From: Brasenia schreberi
Lineage: Eukaryota > Streptophyta > Magnoliopsida > Nymphaeales > Cabombaceae
NCBI GenBank assembly: GCA_036023115.1
Contig: JAYKKT010000086.1
Coordinates: 16,011,501-16,075,500, forward strand
Reading direction: 5' to 3'
DNA: 64,000 bases
Part shown: in pieces, positions 11,004-22,815 of the stretch
Layout: every line of letters starts with the position of its first letter
How positions within the stretch are numbered: the first letter of the stretch is position 1
Made by a program: the position numbers and the translations under genes
The notes under the pieces: model-generated
What the model was told of the DNA's origin: nothing
What the model saw: the letters and a program-made list of their open reading frames with translations, nothing else
The model's database searches: none

Positions 11004-12176
11004 CAGTGTTATCTGTATCACAACGTATTCGTATGATATATGTTATCATGTCGTATCGCCTGTACCGTACACCCAAAAAAGAAAATTTTCAATTTTTTTT
11101 TGTAGGTTTGTGGCCTCTCTTCGCCTCTCTTTACTTCTCTCCAAGGCAGCCTCCGATATGCTTGTTTGGGATTGTAAGTTGTGTATGTAACATGTAAATT
11201 CGGGTTTATAATTTCATTTATTGAATAAAAATAATTGATGAACAAATACAAATTGTGACAAAATCATTTCCCTTTCTGTTGCCAACTTTTAGGTATATTT
11301 CTGCTACCAGTTTCTAATTTCATGAAATCACAAACAATGAAGAACAATTTGGTTGTCTCGGTTCATTGAGTGGGCATTTCACAACTTCACTATTTTAGGG
11401 TTCACCTGATGACTTCCATTGAGTTGAACATGATCAACGTGTGTGAGGCTTAACTCAGTCCGTGAAGTGAGAAATGGAGCTCAAGCATTAGTTAAAAAGC
11501 TAGTCTCCAATAAGATAAAAAGAGGATATTATCAAGTAACAATATCACATCACTGAGGTGTTATATACTCAATAATAAAAGAAATGGAGCTCATCATTTT
11601 GCTCACATATAAAAATTAGCAAATATGACAATTACATGTACAAAGATAGCAGTTTGTTAATTTTGATATATTAGATGAGTGAATTATTGAAGATAACGAA
11701 GAAAATGCACTCCTAACCGAAGAAGACATTGCATGGATTAATTTGAATGGAGTGCAATAACATCATGAAGTAGATGAAGATTTTGATTTTGAAGCAGAAG
11801 GTGATGAGAAACTTTGAATCTTCATTAAGGAGAAGATGAAGATTATTTAGTTAATGATCCTGATACAAATTTACAATATATAAAATGTAAATGTATTTTA
11901 TTTTTTGCTTCAAAATATGTATATTTGGATGCAATTATTCAATGTTGATTGCTCAATATGTACTAAACTTTGCATTATATGAATTTAAAGCAATTACCAT
12001 ATTTTTTCTGATTTTTTTAATTTTTTTTTTAATTTTTTAATTTTTTTCTTCTATTTTTTACTATTTTTTGTGATTTTTAAAATATTTTTCTATTTTTTAA
12101 ATATTAAAGTACGATACGATACACCCGTATCGTGGATCCCAGCAATACGCGATACGATACGTGTCAGACAACACTG
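11004..12176 (+). mobile_element. non-autonomous hAT, family D, copy 2
   Basis: 1173 bp from cagtgttatctgtatc to the inverted end ...cagacaacactg, with a perfect 8-bp TSD ccaaaaag at 10996-11003 and 12177-12184. It has the same orientation and internal sequence as the 9536 copy and keeps more of the C-terminal coding tail (about 11650-11870, reading LDEWIIEDNEE-like peptide on the plus strand). It sits in the DUF659 region of hAT-A; removing it rejoins agaccaaaaag to tttattagtg as in hAT-B (22961-22990). Confidence 0.93.
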
Positions 12177-12556
12177 CCAAAAAGTTTATTAGTGATGTAT
12201 CATAACATCTGTCCAACCATGAATCATAATAGAATAACCTGTAAGCTTTTACGGCTATAAATTCGGAACTCCATTCATGGATAGTATCAACCCATTTTTG
12301 TAGCAATTTACCCTTTAAAGGATGATAAGTAGGGATTAATGTTGCATGGATATGTGTATGGTACTAGGTATGGTACCGGTATGTGGTATACGATTTTTTA
12401 AAAAACTAAGGTATGGGTACGATACTATTAAAAAAACATAATAAAAAGATAAATTTATATAATATATATACATAATTATATAGAGCATTCTATATTTGAA
12501 AGAGCATGTGCTTGACAAATAAATATCAAAGTTATGGAGGTAATCAAAGAATAATA

Positions 12557-12710
12557 GCTGCTGAAATGCATAAACAACTCATCATGATTCAAAAATATAG
12601 CGTGTTGTGATTTGGACCCAAAATATCAGCAATCGCTGCCGAAATGCATAAACAACTCATCATGATTAAAAAATGTGGTGTGGTGATTTGGACCCAAAAT
12701 ATCATCAATC
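12557..12710. repeat. 78-bp tandem duplication in element C
   Basis: Unit gctgctgaaatgcataaac... at 12557-12634 is repeated at 12635-12710 with a few changes, including a two-base deletion. This is local to element C. Confidence 0.85.
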
Positions 12711-12902
12711 GCATCCAAAGTCATGAAAGAGAGAGGAAGAAGAAACGTGTGAGATATGAAGAGGCATACCTTTTCTTTGCTACATGGAAACAGATGGATC
12801 TCCCATCAAGCCCTACAAAGAAGTTCAAGAAAAAAGAAAAGCGTAAAAGGAGACAAATTCCCTAGTTGGAGACACCAAAAAAGAGGGGGAGGAAAACTTA
12901 GA

Positions 12903-13085
12903 TTAGAGGGGAGAGAGAGTTACTCGGATCCCTAACCCGTCGTTAGAACGAGTCACATGAAGGGAAACAGTGTTGCCAGACTTTTGGTGGGGGTCCTTCC
13001 ATTTCTCGAAAGCAGTCGCAAATTCCTCATATGTTCGCTCCTTGACAAAGTCTTTCCGATCCCACGACGAGGGTTCTAGAGGCAT
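12903..13085 (-). pseudogene. possible captured exon of a SANT/co-repressor-like (POWERDRESS-type) gene
   Basis: A minus-strand open frame of 60 codons, starting at the ATG at 13085-13083, begins MPLEPSSWDRKDFVKER and later has EKWKDPHQ. From memory of the family, plant POWERDRESS-like nuclear co-repressor proteins begin with a very similar M-P-x-E-P-x-x-W-D-R-K-D-F-F-K-E-R stretch followed by R-W-R-D-x-x-H. The base composition is richer in GC than the surrounding transposon. It lies inside element C, so it would be a transduplicated first exon, as in Pack-type elements. No other domain of that gene is visible here. The assignment is an inference from a short N-terminus. Confidence 0.45.
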
Positions 13086-13280
13086 GAATGCTCGACAAAA
13101 CGCATCAGATGCAGCTAAACCAATGTCGTACGATAAGGTAAAGCCTCTCTCTCCCTCTGCCGCTATGGTTCTCGGCAGCTCTCCGGTCCTATGAAGTCAA
13201 TAAGAAGGCGACGCTTCCTCAACCAATGGGAGAACACATTTTCTCTTTCAAATAGGACACTAAAGGAGAGCTACAGAGTG

Positions 13281-13285
13281 ACGCG
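13281..13285. repeat. Copia-2 TSD, left copy
   Basis: acgcg, matching acgtg at 29499-29503 at 4 of 5 positions. Confidence 0.65.
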
Positions 13286-13559
13286 TGTTAAAGAGATGGG
13301 CTATGATCCAAGATCTATTGTGTCAATTCTGTATCCACATTAGGGATACTAGGAAAATGTCTTTTAAGTTGTAATGTTTATATTTTAAGTAGGAGTAGAA
13401 TGATCTTTGAAGTTATAAGGTCTATATTAATGTAATCCTGGCCATTAGGGCTTTCTAAGAGAGGAATAAAGTGTGCAGCCATCGACAACATGCCCGATTC
13501 AAAGCTCCATTATTTTTATTGTGTTTTGTGATATTTTAGAGTACTCAATTTCTTCAACA
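13286..13559 (+). repeat. Copia-2 5' LTR
   Basis: 274 bp, starts tgttaaagagatggg and ends tttcttcaaca (TG...CA). It contains gaataaagtgtgcagcc, a likely polyadenylation region also found in the 3' LTR. Confidence 0.93.
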
Positions 13560-13571
13560 TGGTATTAAAGC
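13560..13571 (+). promoter_or_regulatory. Copia-2 primer binding site
   Basis: tggtattaaagc directly follows the LTR. The canonical tRNA-iMet complement in plant Copia elements is TGGTATCAGAGC; ten of twelve bases match. Confidence 0.85.
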
Positions 13572-13803
13572 CTAATCAATGGGATTAGGGTACTTGGGAT
13601 CGCGGAAAAGAGACGTTTTCTCAAGAAAACTAGGGTTTACACCATGGACAATTCAATTTTTGTGTTAGAAGATATTGCTAATCAAATCAGAGAGCAATAC
13701 GAAAAAGAAATTGAAAGAAATACAGAGATCACGACCTAGAGTAAAGGGACGACCATGGCAAAAAAGGAAAAGTTACTGGAAATTGAAGAAAATCACAACA
13801 TAA

Positions 13804-14087
13804 ATAAATCAGATGCATTCCAAATCACGAGTTTGAAGTTGGGATGGCAGAAATTACTTGTAATGGGTAAGATCTGTTCAACTTGTTGTGTTGGCCAGAG
13901 AAAAATGGGAATACCTAACTAGAGAAATTCCCACACCCAGTATAGATAAATCAGATGCATTCAAAATCACGAGTTTGAAGTTGGATGACAGAAATTACTT
14001 GTAGTGGGCAAAATCTGTTGAACTCGTTGTGTTGGCTAGAGGAAAATGAAAATACCTAACTCGAGAAATTCCCACACCCACACTACC
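13804..14087 (+). repeat. 142-bp tandem duplication in Copia-2 gag
   Basis: 13804-13945 and 13946-14087 both run ataaatcagatgcattc... to ...gaaattcccacaccca with scattered differences. It duplicates the N-terminal gag segment DAFQITSLKL and breaks the frame. Confidence 0.88.
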
Positions 14088-15339
14088 GATCCTTCTTACT
14101 CCAAGTGGCGTAGGGAAAATGCTTTGGTAAGTACTTGGTTAATTTAGTCGATGATACCTTCTATTGGGAGTACATTTATGTTCTTAGAATCAACCCGTGA
14201 GATTTGGCTAGTTGTCCAAGATGCTTATGCTTATAGGAAAATTATTACCAAAAAATACGAAATTATAGAGGGAATTCACAAATGTAGACAAGGAGGGAAA
14301 ACAATAAGTGAATATTATGTAGAGTTTCGAGGATTATGAGAGGAACTGAATTTTTATTCAAAAATGAAATGTCAAAACTATATGAAAGAGAGAAATGAGG
14401 AATTTGAAGAAAGAAAAATGGTTGATTTGTTATGGAGCATCTCTTCATACTTTGAGGTTGTGAAAAAGAACATCCTAAGACTCAGCACAATTTATACACT
14501 ACTTTTGAGAAAAGAAGACAGGCGACACCTTTAGAAAGAAGGGAAAAGTAACAGTGCAGAAACAATAGCTTTTATTGAAAAGAATTCCCAACCTACCTAT
14601 GGATTTAGAGGTAGAAGAGGAGGTTACAATAGAAGAAGAAGAGGTAGAACACAATATTCTTCAGATGAGAAAGACAAACTCTCGTGCACTCATTGTGGGA
14701 AAACCAAACGTACTAGAGAAACAAAAAACTAGACATACTAGAAAAACATGTTGACAGCTGATTGGTCGATTGAATTATAGTCAAAATCAGCAATCTAAGG
14801 CTTATGTGAATGACCAAAATGAAAAGAATACGATTGAGACAGGTATGAATTCCTTAGTTGAGATGAAGAGAAAGATAGAATGATCGGTATCAAGACTTGC
14901 TGATTCCTATACAACATCTACGTCCACTATTGCGGATCCACAAGCCACCATTACTTACCCTTTTTCATTTATGGCTCAGGGTAACACTTTCACTTCTAAT
15001 ATACGAGTTTGGGTTATTGACTCTGGGGCTACGTACCACATAATGGGAAACAGAGAGTACTTTCAAGATTATCATTTGATTTAGGGAGACATTGGTATTA
15101 AGATGGCTGATGGGTCAAATACTCCCATTGTCGGGAAAATGAGTATTATTACATCTTTTTGATTCCTTAAACACGTTCTAGATGTCCCTATCAGTGAATT
15201 TACATTCTATTCAGGCTTTAACTAAAGAATTACATTGTAAAGTGACATTTGATTCTACTCACTGTAATTTTCAGAAACAAAATCGGAGAGAATCTATGGT
15301 TTGGATAGGATGAAGAGGGGACTATACTTTTATGAGAAG

Positions 15340-15347
15340 CTATACAC
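15340..15347. repeat. hAT-B TSD, left copy
   Basis: ctatacac, matching ccatacac at 24319-24326 at 7 of 8 positions. Joining them restores the Copia-2 frame (LYFYEKLYT into EGTFLL). Confidence 0.85.
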
Positions 15348-17263
15348 CAATGTTATAAAAACAGTATCGGTGCCCTATCGCATTGGACTCCGATATGGTT
15401 GTACTGTACCATACCGTATCATACGGTACGATACGATACATAATTTTTTTATTAAAAAATTAAAAAAATATAAAAAATTAAAATTAATGAACAAAACATG
15501 TATAACACAATGAAGAAACATCCATACTATAACAAAAACATCTCTTAATGAAGTTATGAACAAGGCTACATGATTCATAATTCCAAATTCCAAATTTCGT
15601 ACCATTAGGCATTAACTATTAGGTAACGTGAAGTCGTTAACAGAATAATGAATAGTGAATACTGAAAGGGTTTAACTTAATAAACAACAAAGTTATAAGC
15701 ACAACACACAATCATCAAAGAGAATGTTACAAAGTTACAAATAAAAGTTAAAACAAATTACAATCATCCACAACGTTGATCATAATCAACAAAAGCATTA
15801 TAATCAACGTAGTAAGGATCACCACCATCACCATCATCATCGTCATCATCATCTCCTCCCTCTTCTTCCTCCATAATAGGATCTACCCATCCAACACCTT
15901 CGACTTCATTTTCATCGTCTACAACTCCAAGTTCAGCTTCAGCATGGAGTGTCCTCCAGTTTTCATTCTCTAAAATGATAGGGAGATCCTCCTCTTCAAC
16001 CCAATCGTCAAGAATATCAACATTTTCGTAACTCAATAGGTCATATGACACTTTTCTTGTCATTCTTGCATCTTTTTGTATTTAATTGTAAAGAAAGAAT
16101 ATTCAAATTATAAAGAATATCAAATAAAATATAGCCACATCAAGCATTCATTATTAATAAGATTAAGAAAGAAGTTAAGACTAAGCAACAACAAACAATA
16201 TATATTTTCTAATTATTACCTTTGCCTTAACTTCATGTTATAGGCAACGTATACCAAATCACGCAATCGAGTATGCTCCAGTCTGTTTCGCTTTTTCGTA
16301 TGAATGTATTAAAAAAAGCTCCAATTCCTCTCGCACCCACTCGAACTAAATGTTTGACTCAATATACGTTGAGCAAACGTTGCCAAATTTGGTGCATTTA
16401 CACCAAAACGAGCCCTCCATTCATCTGAAATAAAACAAGATAATGATTAATAATAAACACATGGAGTCAATCAATTAATAACTTAAATGAATATCAATAA
16501 AAACACAATACCTGATCGCATATGGGAGCAGAGTTGGATTGCAATTGGCTTTCCAAAATCTCCAACACTCTATATATACTTGCTTAACTCTAAATGAATA
16601 TTACAAGTAGATGAATCTTTAACAAGGTCAATTGCATTTAAGATATCATTTTTACTTCTTCGTTCTCCACAAAGTTAGGAGAAAATCGAGTAGAAGGGTT
16701 AAGGAAATATGTACCAGCATGCAAATCATGATACATTTGGGGGTTTAAACATTCATCAATTATATTCCAAACTTTCTTTAGAAGTGATCGCTTGCGGTTA
16801 AGGTTTGCTTGTATTTCCAATTTGACCTTATCCATAGCATCATATATATAAGGTATAACAGGTCTATCTTCATTGTCCACTGTCCTTATTACCTTAACTA
16901 AATGTACAATCATCCTTAAAAATTTGCTGCAACTTTCACAAAAATCAGCATCGAATACATCTACCACAATAATCCCTTCTCTCTTTCTAGACCAACTAAT
17001 AGAGCCCCATTCATCATATACAAACAATTTTTTCAATGTATTTTTATGTATGATAAGACTTTGCACAATAATGACATTTGTAACAAATCTTGTCAATGAA
17101 GACCTAATCAATTCCCTTCTAGCTGGATGAATTCGCATAAAATGCAATACAGAAGAATGCAATACACAAATCTTTAAGCATTAAGTCGATGCAATGTCCA
17201 ACACATGAAATCCATACTAAGGATGGATGGTTTGCCTCAAACATCTTATCAACTGTTCTGTAA

Positions 17264-17268
17264 TTTAC
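17264..17268. repeat. Copia-1 TSD, left copy
   Basis: tttac, matching tttgc at 22816-22820 at 4 of 5 positions, in hAT-B transposase sequence. Confidence 0.7.
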
Positions 17269-17630
17269 TGATGAATTTAAGCACCAAAAAACAGAATTTT
17301 ATTCATCAATAATAAGTGAAACAAGTGAGGATGAAATGGGGTTGCAGGTCGGCATTCACAGCAGCCGTCCACTGCTACCCACGTTTTCTGCAACTCACCT
17401 AACCCTAATTACAAGATGACTTAAATACTATTAATCTAACTTGAAAGACTAAATTACTCCTAATTAGTTACTAATAGGATTCGGGTCTCGATGGATCAGA
17501 ATTTGATCCCTTGGGATCCAAATCATACACGACTAACTTTGGACTGAATTACTTTACACAATATCAAACTAACTGACTTTACATAGTATCAAACTAAATT
17601 CTAAAGTATGTCAACTTGCTTTTCGCAACA
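17269..17630 (-). repeat. Copia-1 3' LTR
   Basis: 362 bp; plus-strand limits tgatgaatttaagcacc and cttttcgcaaca. Confidence 0.97.
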
Positions 17631-17642
17631 CGCCCCCTCAAG
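17631..17642 (-). promoter_or_regulatory. Copia-1 polypurine tract
   Basis: Minus strand reads TTGAGGGGGCG immediately before the 3' LTR, the expected primer for plus-strand DNA synthesis. Confidence 0.85.
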
Positions 17643-20600
17643 TTGACTCCTGAGTACTCGTGATTCTCAATTGTGACAGTGCTTTCTGAAGGCAGTTTAC
17701 TGATGCTGGTTTGGTGAAGATATCTGCCAATTGATCTTCTGAGCGGACATGGACTAGATTGAAAATTCCTTTAGAGATCTTTTCTCTGATAAAGTGGCAA
17801 TCAATCTCAATGTGTTTGGTCCTTTCATGGAAGACTGGGTTATGTGCTATCTGTAGGGCAACTCTACTGTCAGTATAGAAGGTAATTGGAGAATTTTCTT
17901 TAAATCCAATTTCTTCTAGAAGTGAAATAATCCATTGTCCCTCACACATACCTAGGGCAATAGCCCGGTATTTCGCCTCTACACTGGACCTGGCTACCAC
18001 AAATTGTTTCTTGCTTTTCTAGGATACAATATTTCCTCTCACACGTATCACATATCCGGATGTTGACTTCCGATCAGTCTTCGAACCTGCCCAATCAGCA
18101 TATGAGTAGATTTCTATGTCCAATGTTGGATGTGGGGTATATAGCAAACTGTATGTAATGGAAGATTTCAAATATCTAATAATACGAAACACTGAACTGA
18201 TATGATGTTTAGAAGGGCTATGCATCCACCTACTTGCATATCCAACTGCAAAACTGATATTTGGTCTTGTGATAGTTACATATATCAACTTTCCTACTAA
18301 TCTCTGGTACTTACCAATATCTTCATAGGGTTCTGCAGATTCAAAATTCTCTTAGGAATTTCTATAGGAGTGGAGCATATTTGGCAATCTTCCATTTTCA
18401 TTTCTTTTAATAAGTCTAGAATGTATTTCGTTTGACTTAAGAATAAACCATTTTCTTTATGAATTACTTCTATTCCCAAGAAGTAATGTAATCTCCCCAA
18501 ATCTTTCAGGTCAAACAATGTATTTAGCCTTTTCTTTAGATGGATTATGCCTTCAGCATCATCTCCTGTAATAATAATGTCATCCACATATACCAGTAAT
18601 GCGATAGTCTTCTGATCTTGTTTGATGAAGAGTGTGTGATCACTAACACATTGTTTAAAACCCAGTTTCATGACTCCATCACTAAACTTTTCAAACCAGG
18701 CCCGTGGAGATTGTTTCAACCCATAAAGTGATTTCTTCACTTACAAACTTTATTCTGCATCTGTCCATTACTATACCTAGGAGGTATGTCCATATAAATG
18801 TCCATTACTATACCTAGGAGGTATGTCCATATAAATATCTTCCGAAAGATCACCCTATAGAAAAGCATTTTTAACATCTAACTACCATAATTGTCATCCT
18901 CTATTAACTGCCAGGCTCAGAATAATCCTGATAGTGTTCATCTTTGCAACAGGAGCAAATATTTCTGTATAATCTATGCCAAATGACTGGCTATATCCTT
19001 TAGCTACTAATCTAGCTTTATATCTCTCTATATTGTCATCAGCTTTATACTTTACTGAAAATACCCACTTACATCCCACTGTTTTCTATCTTGCAGGCAG
19101 ATCTGTCAGTTCCCACGTGTTGTTTCTTACCAGGGCTGCAATTTCCTCTCCATTGCTGTTTTCCACTCCGGATGTTGTCTTGCTTCTTCAAATGTCCTCG
19201 GTACAGGAGTTGGGTCTGCATTCATAACAAATACCTGATATTCTCTGGGATAATTAGAGTAAGATACCATTTTCTCCAAAGAATATTTTGCTGTTTTTCG
19301 TTTTTCTTTTCTGATAGCAATGGGTAAGTCATCCAACTCATTATTAGAATGCTGAGAAAATTCCCGAATCTGATGTGGAACTGATTCTGGAGAGGAATTA
19401 TGATCAAGGGTAGTTGATAACTCAGGAATAACAACCTTTCTTTCCCTTCTGGTATATACCTGTATATTTTCTTCTCGAGGAGGTGTTCTCTTCTTCTTCT
19501 TCATGTATGGCTGGTGGAAGTGGCATGATATAAGGAGTCTGTGTATATGAGGGATCAACTTCTGATGAATTCTAAAATGGAGTATCTTCATGAAAGGTAA
19601 CATCCATCGTAACATATAATTTTCTTTTAAGTGGATCATAACACTTTACCCTTTTTGAGTGAAAGAGTATCCCAGAAAGATATATTTAATCGATCGAGCA
19701 TCTAACTTATCTCGAAAAACAGGATGAACATAAACAAAACATGTACAACCAAACACTTTTGGAAGTAAATGAAACTGTTTCTGCGAAGGGCACAATAAAT
19801 GAAATGGAGTATCTCCACTGAGAACTCTGCTAAGCATACAATTTATTAGAAAAACTGCAGTCAAAACTGCTTTACCCCAATAGTGTTTAGGGGCATTACA
19901 TCCGATGAGGAGTGTCCTTGCAACTTCTAATATATGTCTATTTTTCCTTTCTGCAACTCCATTTTGTTGAGGAGAATATGCACATGATGTCAGGTGTAAA
20001 ATTCCATGTGTCAGGAAATATGAATAAAGAAATTGTGATATAAACTCACCTCCATTATCACTGCGAAAGATTCTTATAGTTCGTTGAAACTGAGTACGTA
20101 CAAATTTGCAGTAAATTGGAAGAATATTCCTTACTTCATCTTTGGTTTTCATAAGATATATCATTGTGAATCGAGTGCAATCATCAATAAAGAAAACAAA
20201 ATACTTATATCCATGCATAGATGTAGTAGAACACGGACCCCAAATATCTGAATGAACAATCTCAAATGGAATAACAGATCTGTCTTCACTTAAAAGAAAA
20301 GGCCCGCGATGATGTTTAGCCTTTTGGCAAGTCTCACAATTTAAATTCAAATTATTATAATCCTTAAATTTTGGTAGTAACATCCTCAACTTAGATAATG
20401 GTAAATGTCCAAGTCTTTGATGCCAGCGAGATATATCTTCCTTCTGTTCTCTGGTGATGACAATTGATTGTAGAGCTGCTCTTTTATGATCCTCACAAAC
20501 ATATAAGCTTCTTCTCACACTACCCTGACCAAAGATCCTCCCCGTCTTCATTTCCTGAAAGTAACATCCATTGGAATCAAACATTATACTACATTTTTTA

Positions 20601-21905
20601 TCTTTAGTCATAGCAAAAACATATAATAAGTTAACCGATATATTTGGAACATGTAGGATATTTTTTAAGATGCCAAATGAAGTAATAATACTTCCTTTTC
20701 CAACTATGGGAGTATATGAGCCATCTGCAAGTTTGATATTAATGCTGTCTCGAGACAATTCATAGTTATCAAAGAACTCTCTTCAACTGACCATGTGATC
20801 TGTGGCACCAGAATAAATAATCCAAACTCTTGAATAAGAAGTATTAATATTACCCTGAGTCAGAAAAGAAAAAGGATATGCCACTGTAGCCTGAGAGTCA
20901 GTATGAGAAGATGTACATGCATATTGTGAATCATTTAATCTAGCTTTGAGGAGTTCAATTTCTTTCTGCATATCTACTAATGAAGTCATACGATCATCAT
21001 TCTTTGGTTGATCACTACTGAAATAAGCTCTGTTGGATCGATTCTGAAACTGAGGATGTATTCCAACTAACTTCCAACATGTTTCCTTAGTATGGCGAGA
21101 TTTTCCACAATGTGAACAGATTAACTTATCATTTTCTTTAGAAGTAAGACCAGATATGCCTCTGCCACGTCCGTAACCTCCTCTCCCTCTAGAATAACTA
21201 GGAGTAGAAGTACCTCTTCCCACAAAAGCAGAAGTTTCTGATATATTAATTTTAGTTTCCTTTTCTAACTATTTTCTTTCCTCTTCACGTAGTAAAAGAG
21301 AGTATATTGTGCTTAAGGATGGGAGCTCCTCTCTACTTAGAATATTATTCTTAACTGTTTCATATTCAGAAGAAATTCTTCATAAAAGATCAAACACTTT
21401 TCTTTCTTCAAATTATTCATTACGCTAAGTGTGTAACTCTGGCATTTGGTTTTAGAATAGAGCTGTAATTCTTCCCTCTGAGTTCTGCATAATACTCGCT
21501 GATGGATCTTCCTCCTTGCCGATATTTTCTAATTTTTTCTATAAGATCATATTTTTTAACAGTGTTCTTCCTCTTGGCATAGGCCTCCTGTACTGCTAAC
21601 CATATATCTCTAGCCGTTTCTAAAAACATAAAGGTACTGCTAATGGAAGGTGTCATTGACTGAATCAACCAGGCACTTACTAGTGCATTTTCTTTCCGCC
21701 ATCGAGGATAAAGAGGATCTGTAATTGGTGGTTGGGTTACTTCACCAGTTAAATAATCCCAACGCCCACTGGCAATGATTGCCAATTCAATTGAACGAGC
21801 CCGCTGAAGATAATTTTTACCAAACTTCAAATTGGTAATTTGAAATAATTCACCTTTGTTTGTAGTACCTTGGTCATTTCCATCAATAATCTTTGCTCTT
21901 TCCAT
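17638..21905 (-). pseudogene. Copia-1 gag-pol, lightly damaged
   Basis: Gag at 21905-21420 has FLETARDIWLAVQEAYAKR and a degenerate C-terminal part. The zinc knuckle CSHCGKSRHTKETC is in 21223-20783. The protease motif reads IIYSGATDH: the catalytic aspartate of D-S-G is replaced by tyrosine at 20813-20815. Integrase at 20758-19646 has WHQRLGH, CETCQKAKHH, the DDE residues in VHSDIWGP, RSDNGGEF and NGVAERKNR. Reverse transcriptase starts at 19079 (MGCKWVF, YKARLVAKG) and continues at 18740-18297 with LKQSPRAWFEKFSDG and YVDDIIITGD. RNase H is in 18288-17638 with ITRPNISFAV, YADWAGS, VARSSVEAKYRA and ERTKHIEIDCHF. The frame is broken by a 37-bp duplication in RT, a TGG-to-TAG stop at 18019-18021 and breaks in gag and before integrase. 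Confidence 0.95.
18763..18836 (-). repeat. 37-bp exact tandem duplication in Copia-1 RT
   Basis: gtccattactatacctagg... occurs at 18763-18799 and again identically at 18800-18836. At 37 bp it shifts the frame upstream of the LKQSPRAW block. Confidence 0.95.
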
Positions 21906-22440
21906 TTTTGATTCTCGATATCACGTATTGAAGTCCGAGTACAAGTGACTATATTCTTTTCCTTTAGAAATCTGAATGTCCAGATATTGATTCTTGATAC
22001 TAAATCTGTCAATTTTCGCATCAACCCACTATCAATCAGCCTCTTACTTCAGCCTCTTGTTGTTCGAAAAATATTTTGAAATACTAAGAAGCAATTCCTT
22101 AATCAGCATATCACGTTTCAGCCTTAACTGCACGTTCAATCTGCTGCACACAGAACCTATTATTTCATTGCTAGAAATCTGCAGTGCTTCAATAATAACT
22201 GCCTCAATCAACCTGTATTTCAACCCAAGTTTCCACAGCCTCAACGTGGAATCCTTACCCCAAACAATAAAGGAATACTTCCACACATAAAATGATGACT
22301 TTACTGTCTGATTTATGCCACGATTTTAGAGACTATCACGAAAAAAATATAACCAGAAAGTTGTCACCTATGATTATCCTTGATAAATGTATTTCCCTCG
22401 CAACTACTCTTGATGTTCGTGGCCAGAAATCGCCGAGATT

Positions 22441-22453
22441 AACTTTGATACCA
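22441..22453 (-). promoter_or_regulatory. Copia-1 primer binding site
   Basis: Minus strand TGGTATCAAAGTT directly follows the 5' LTR; it resembles the tRNA-iMet complement TGGTATCAGAGC. Confidence 0.88.
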
Positions 22454-22815
22454 TGATGAATTTAAGCACCAAAAAACATAATTTTATTCATCAATAATAA
22501 GTGAAACAAGTGAGGATGAAATGGGGTTGCAGGTCGGCATTCATAGCAGCCGTCCGCTGCTGCCCACATTTTCTACAACTCACCTAACCCTAATTACAAG
22601 ATGACTTAAATACTATTAATCTAGCTTTAAAGACTAAATTACCCCTAATTAGTTACTAATAGGATTCGGGTCCCAATGGATCTGAATCTGATCCATTGAG
22701 ATCCAAATCATACACGACTAACTTTGGACTGAATTACTTTACATAATATCAAACTAACTGACTTTACATAGTATCAAACTAAATTCTAAAGTATGTCAAC
22801 TTGCTTTTCACAACA
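22454..22815 (-). repeat. Copia-1 5' LTR
   Basis: 362 bp, collinear with 17269-17630. Confidence 0.97.

Larger units (their letters stand above)
17269..22815 (-). mobile_element. Copia-1 LTR retrotransposon, nearly complete, inside hAT-B
   Basis: 5547 bp on the minus strand with two 362-bp LTRs, a tRNA-iMet-type primer site next to the right LTR, a polypurine tract next to the left LTR and gag-pol between. The LTRs differ at about 17 positions by my count (near 5 percent), with no length difference. It is the innermost and youngest element recognised in the nest. It carries a few inactivating changes listed under its gag-pol. Confidence 0.97.

Noticed and set aside
15348..15440. Clustered palindromic gtatcg words as a possible CRISPR array or operator set
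   Set aside because: Irregular spacing, no unique spacers, eukaryotic context; they lie at hAT ends, where subterminal repeats are expected.
17269..17630. Treating the two 362-bp copies as MITEs
   Set aside because: They are LTRs: they flank gag-pol, border a primer site and a polypurine tract, and share a 5-bp TSD.
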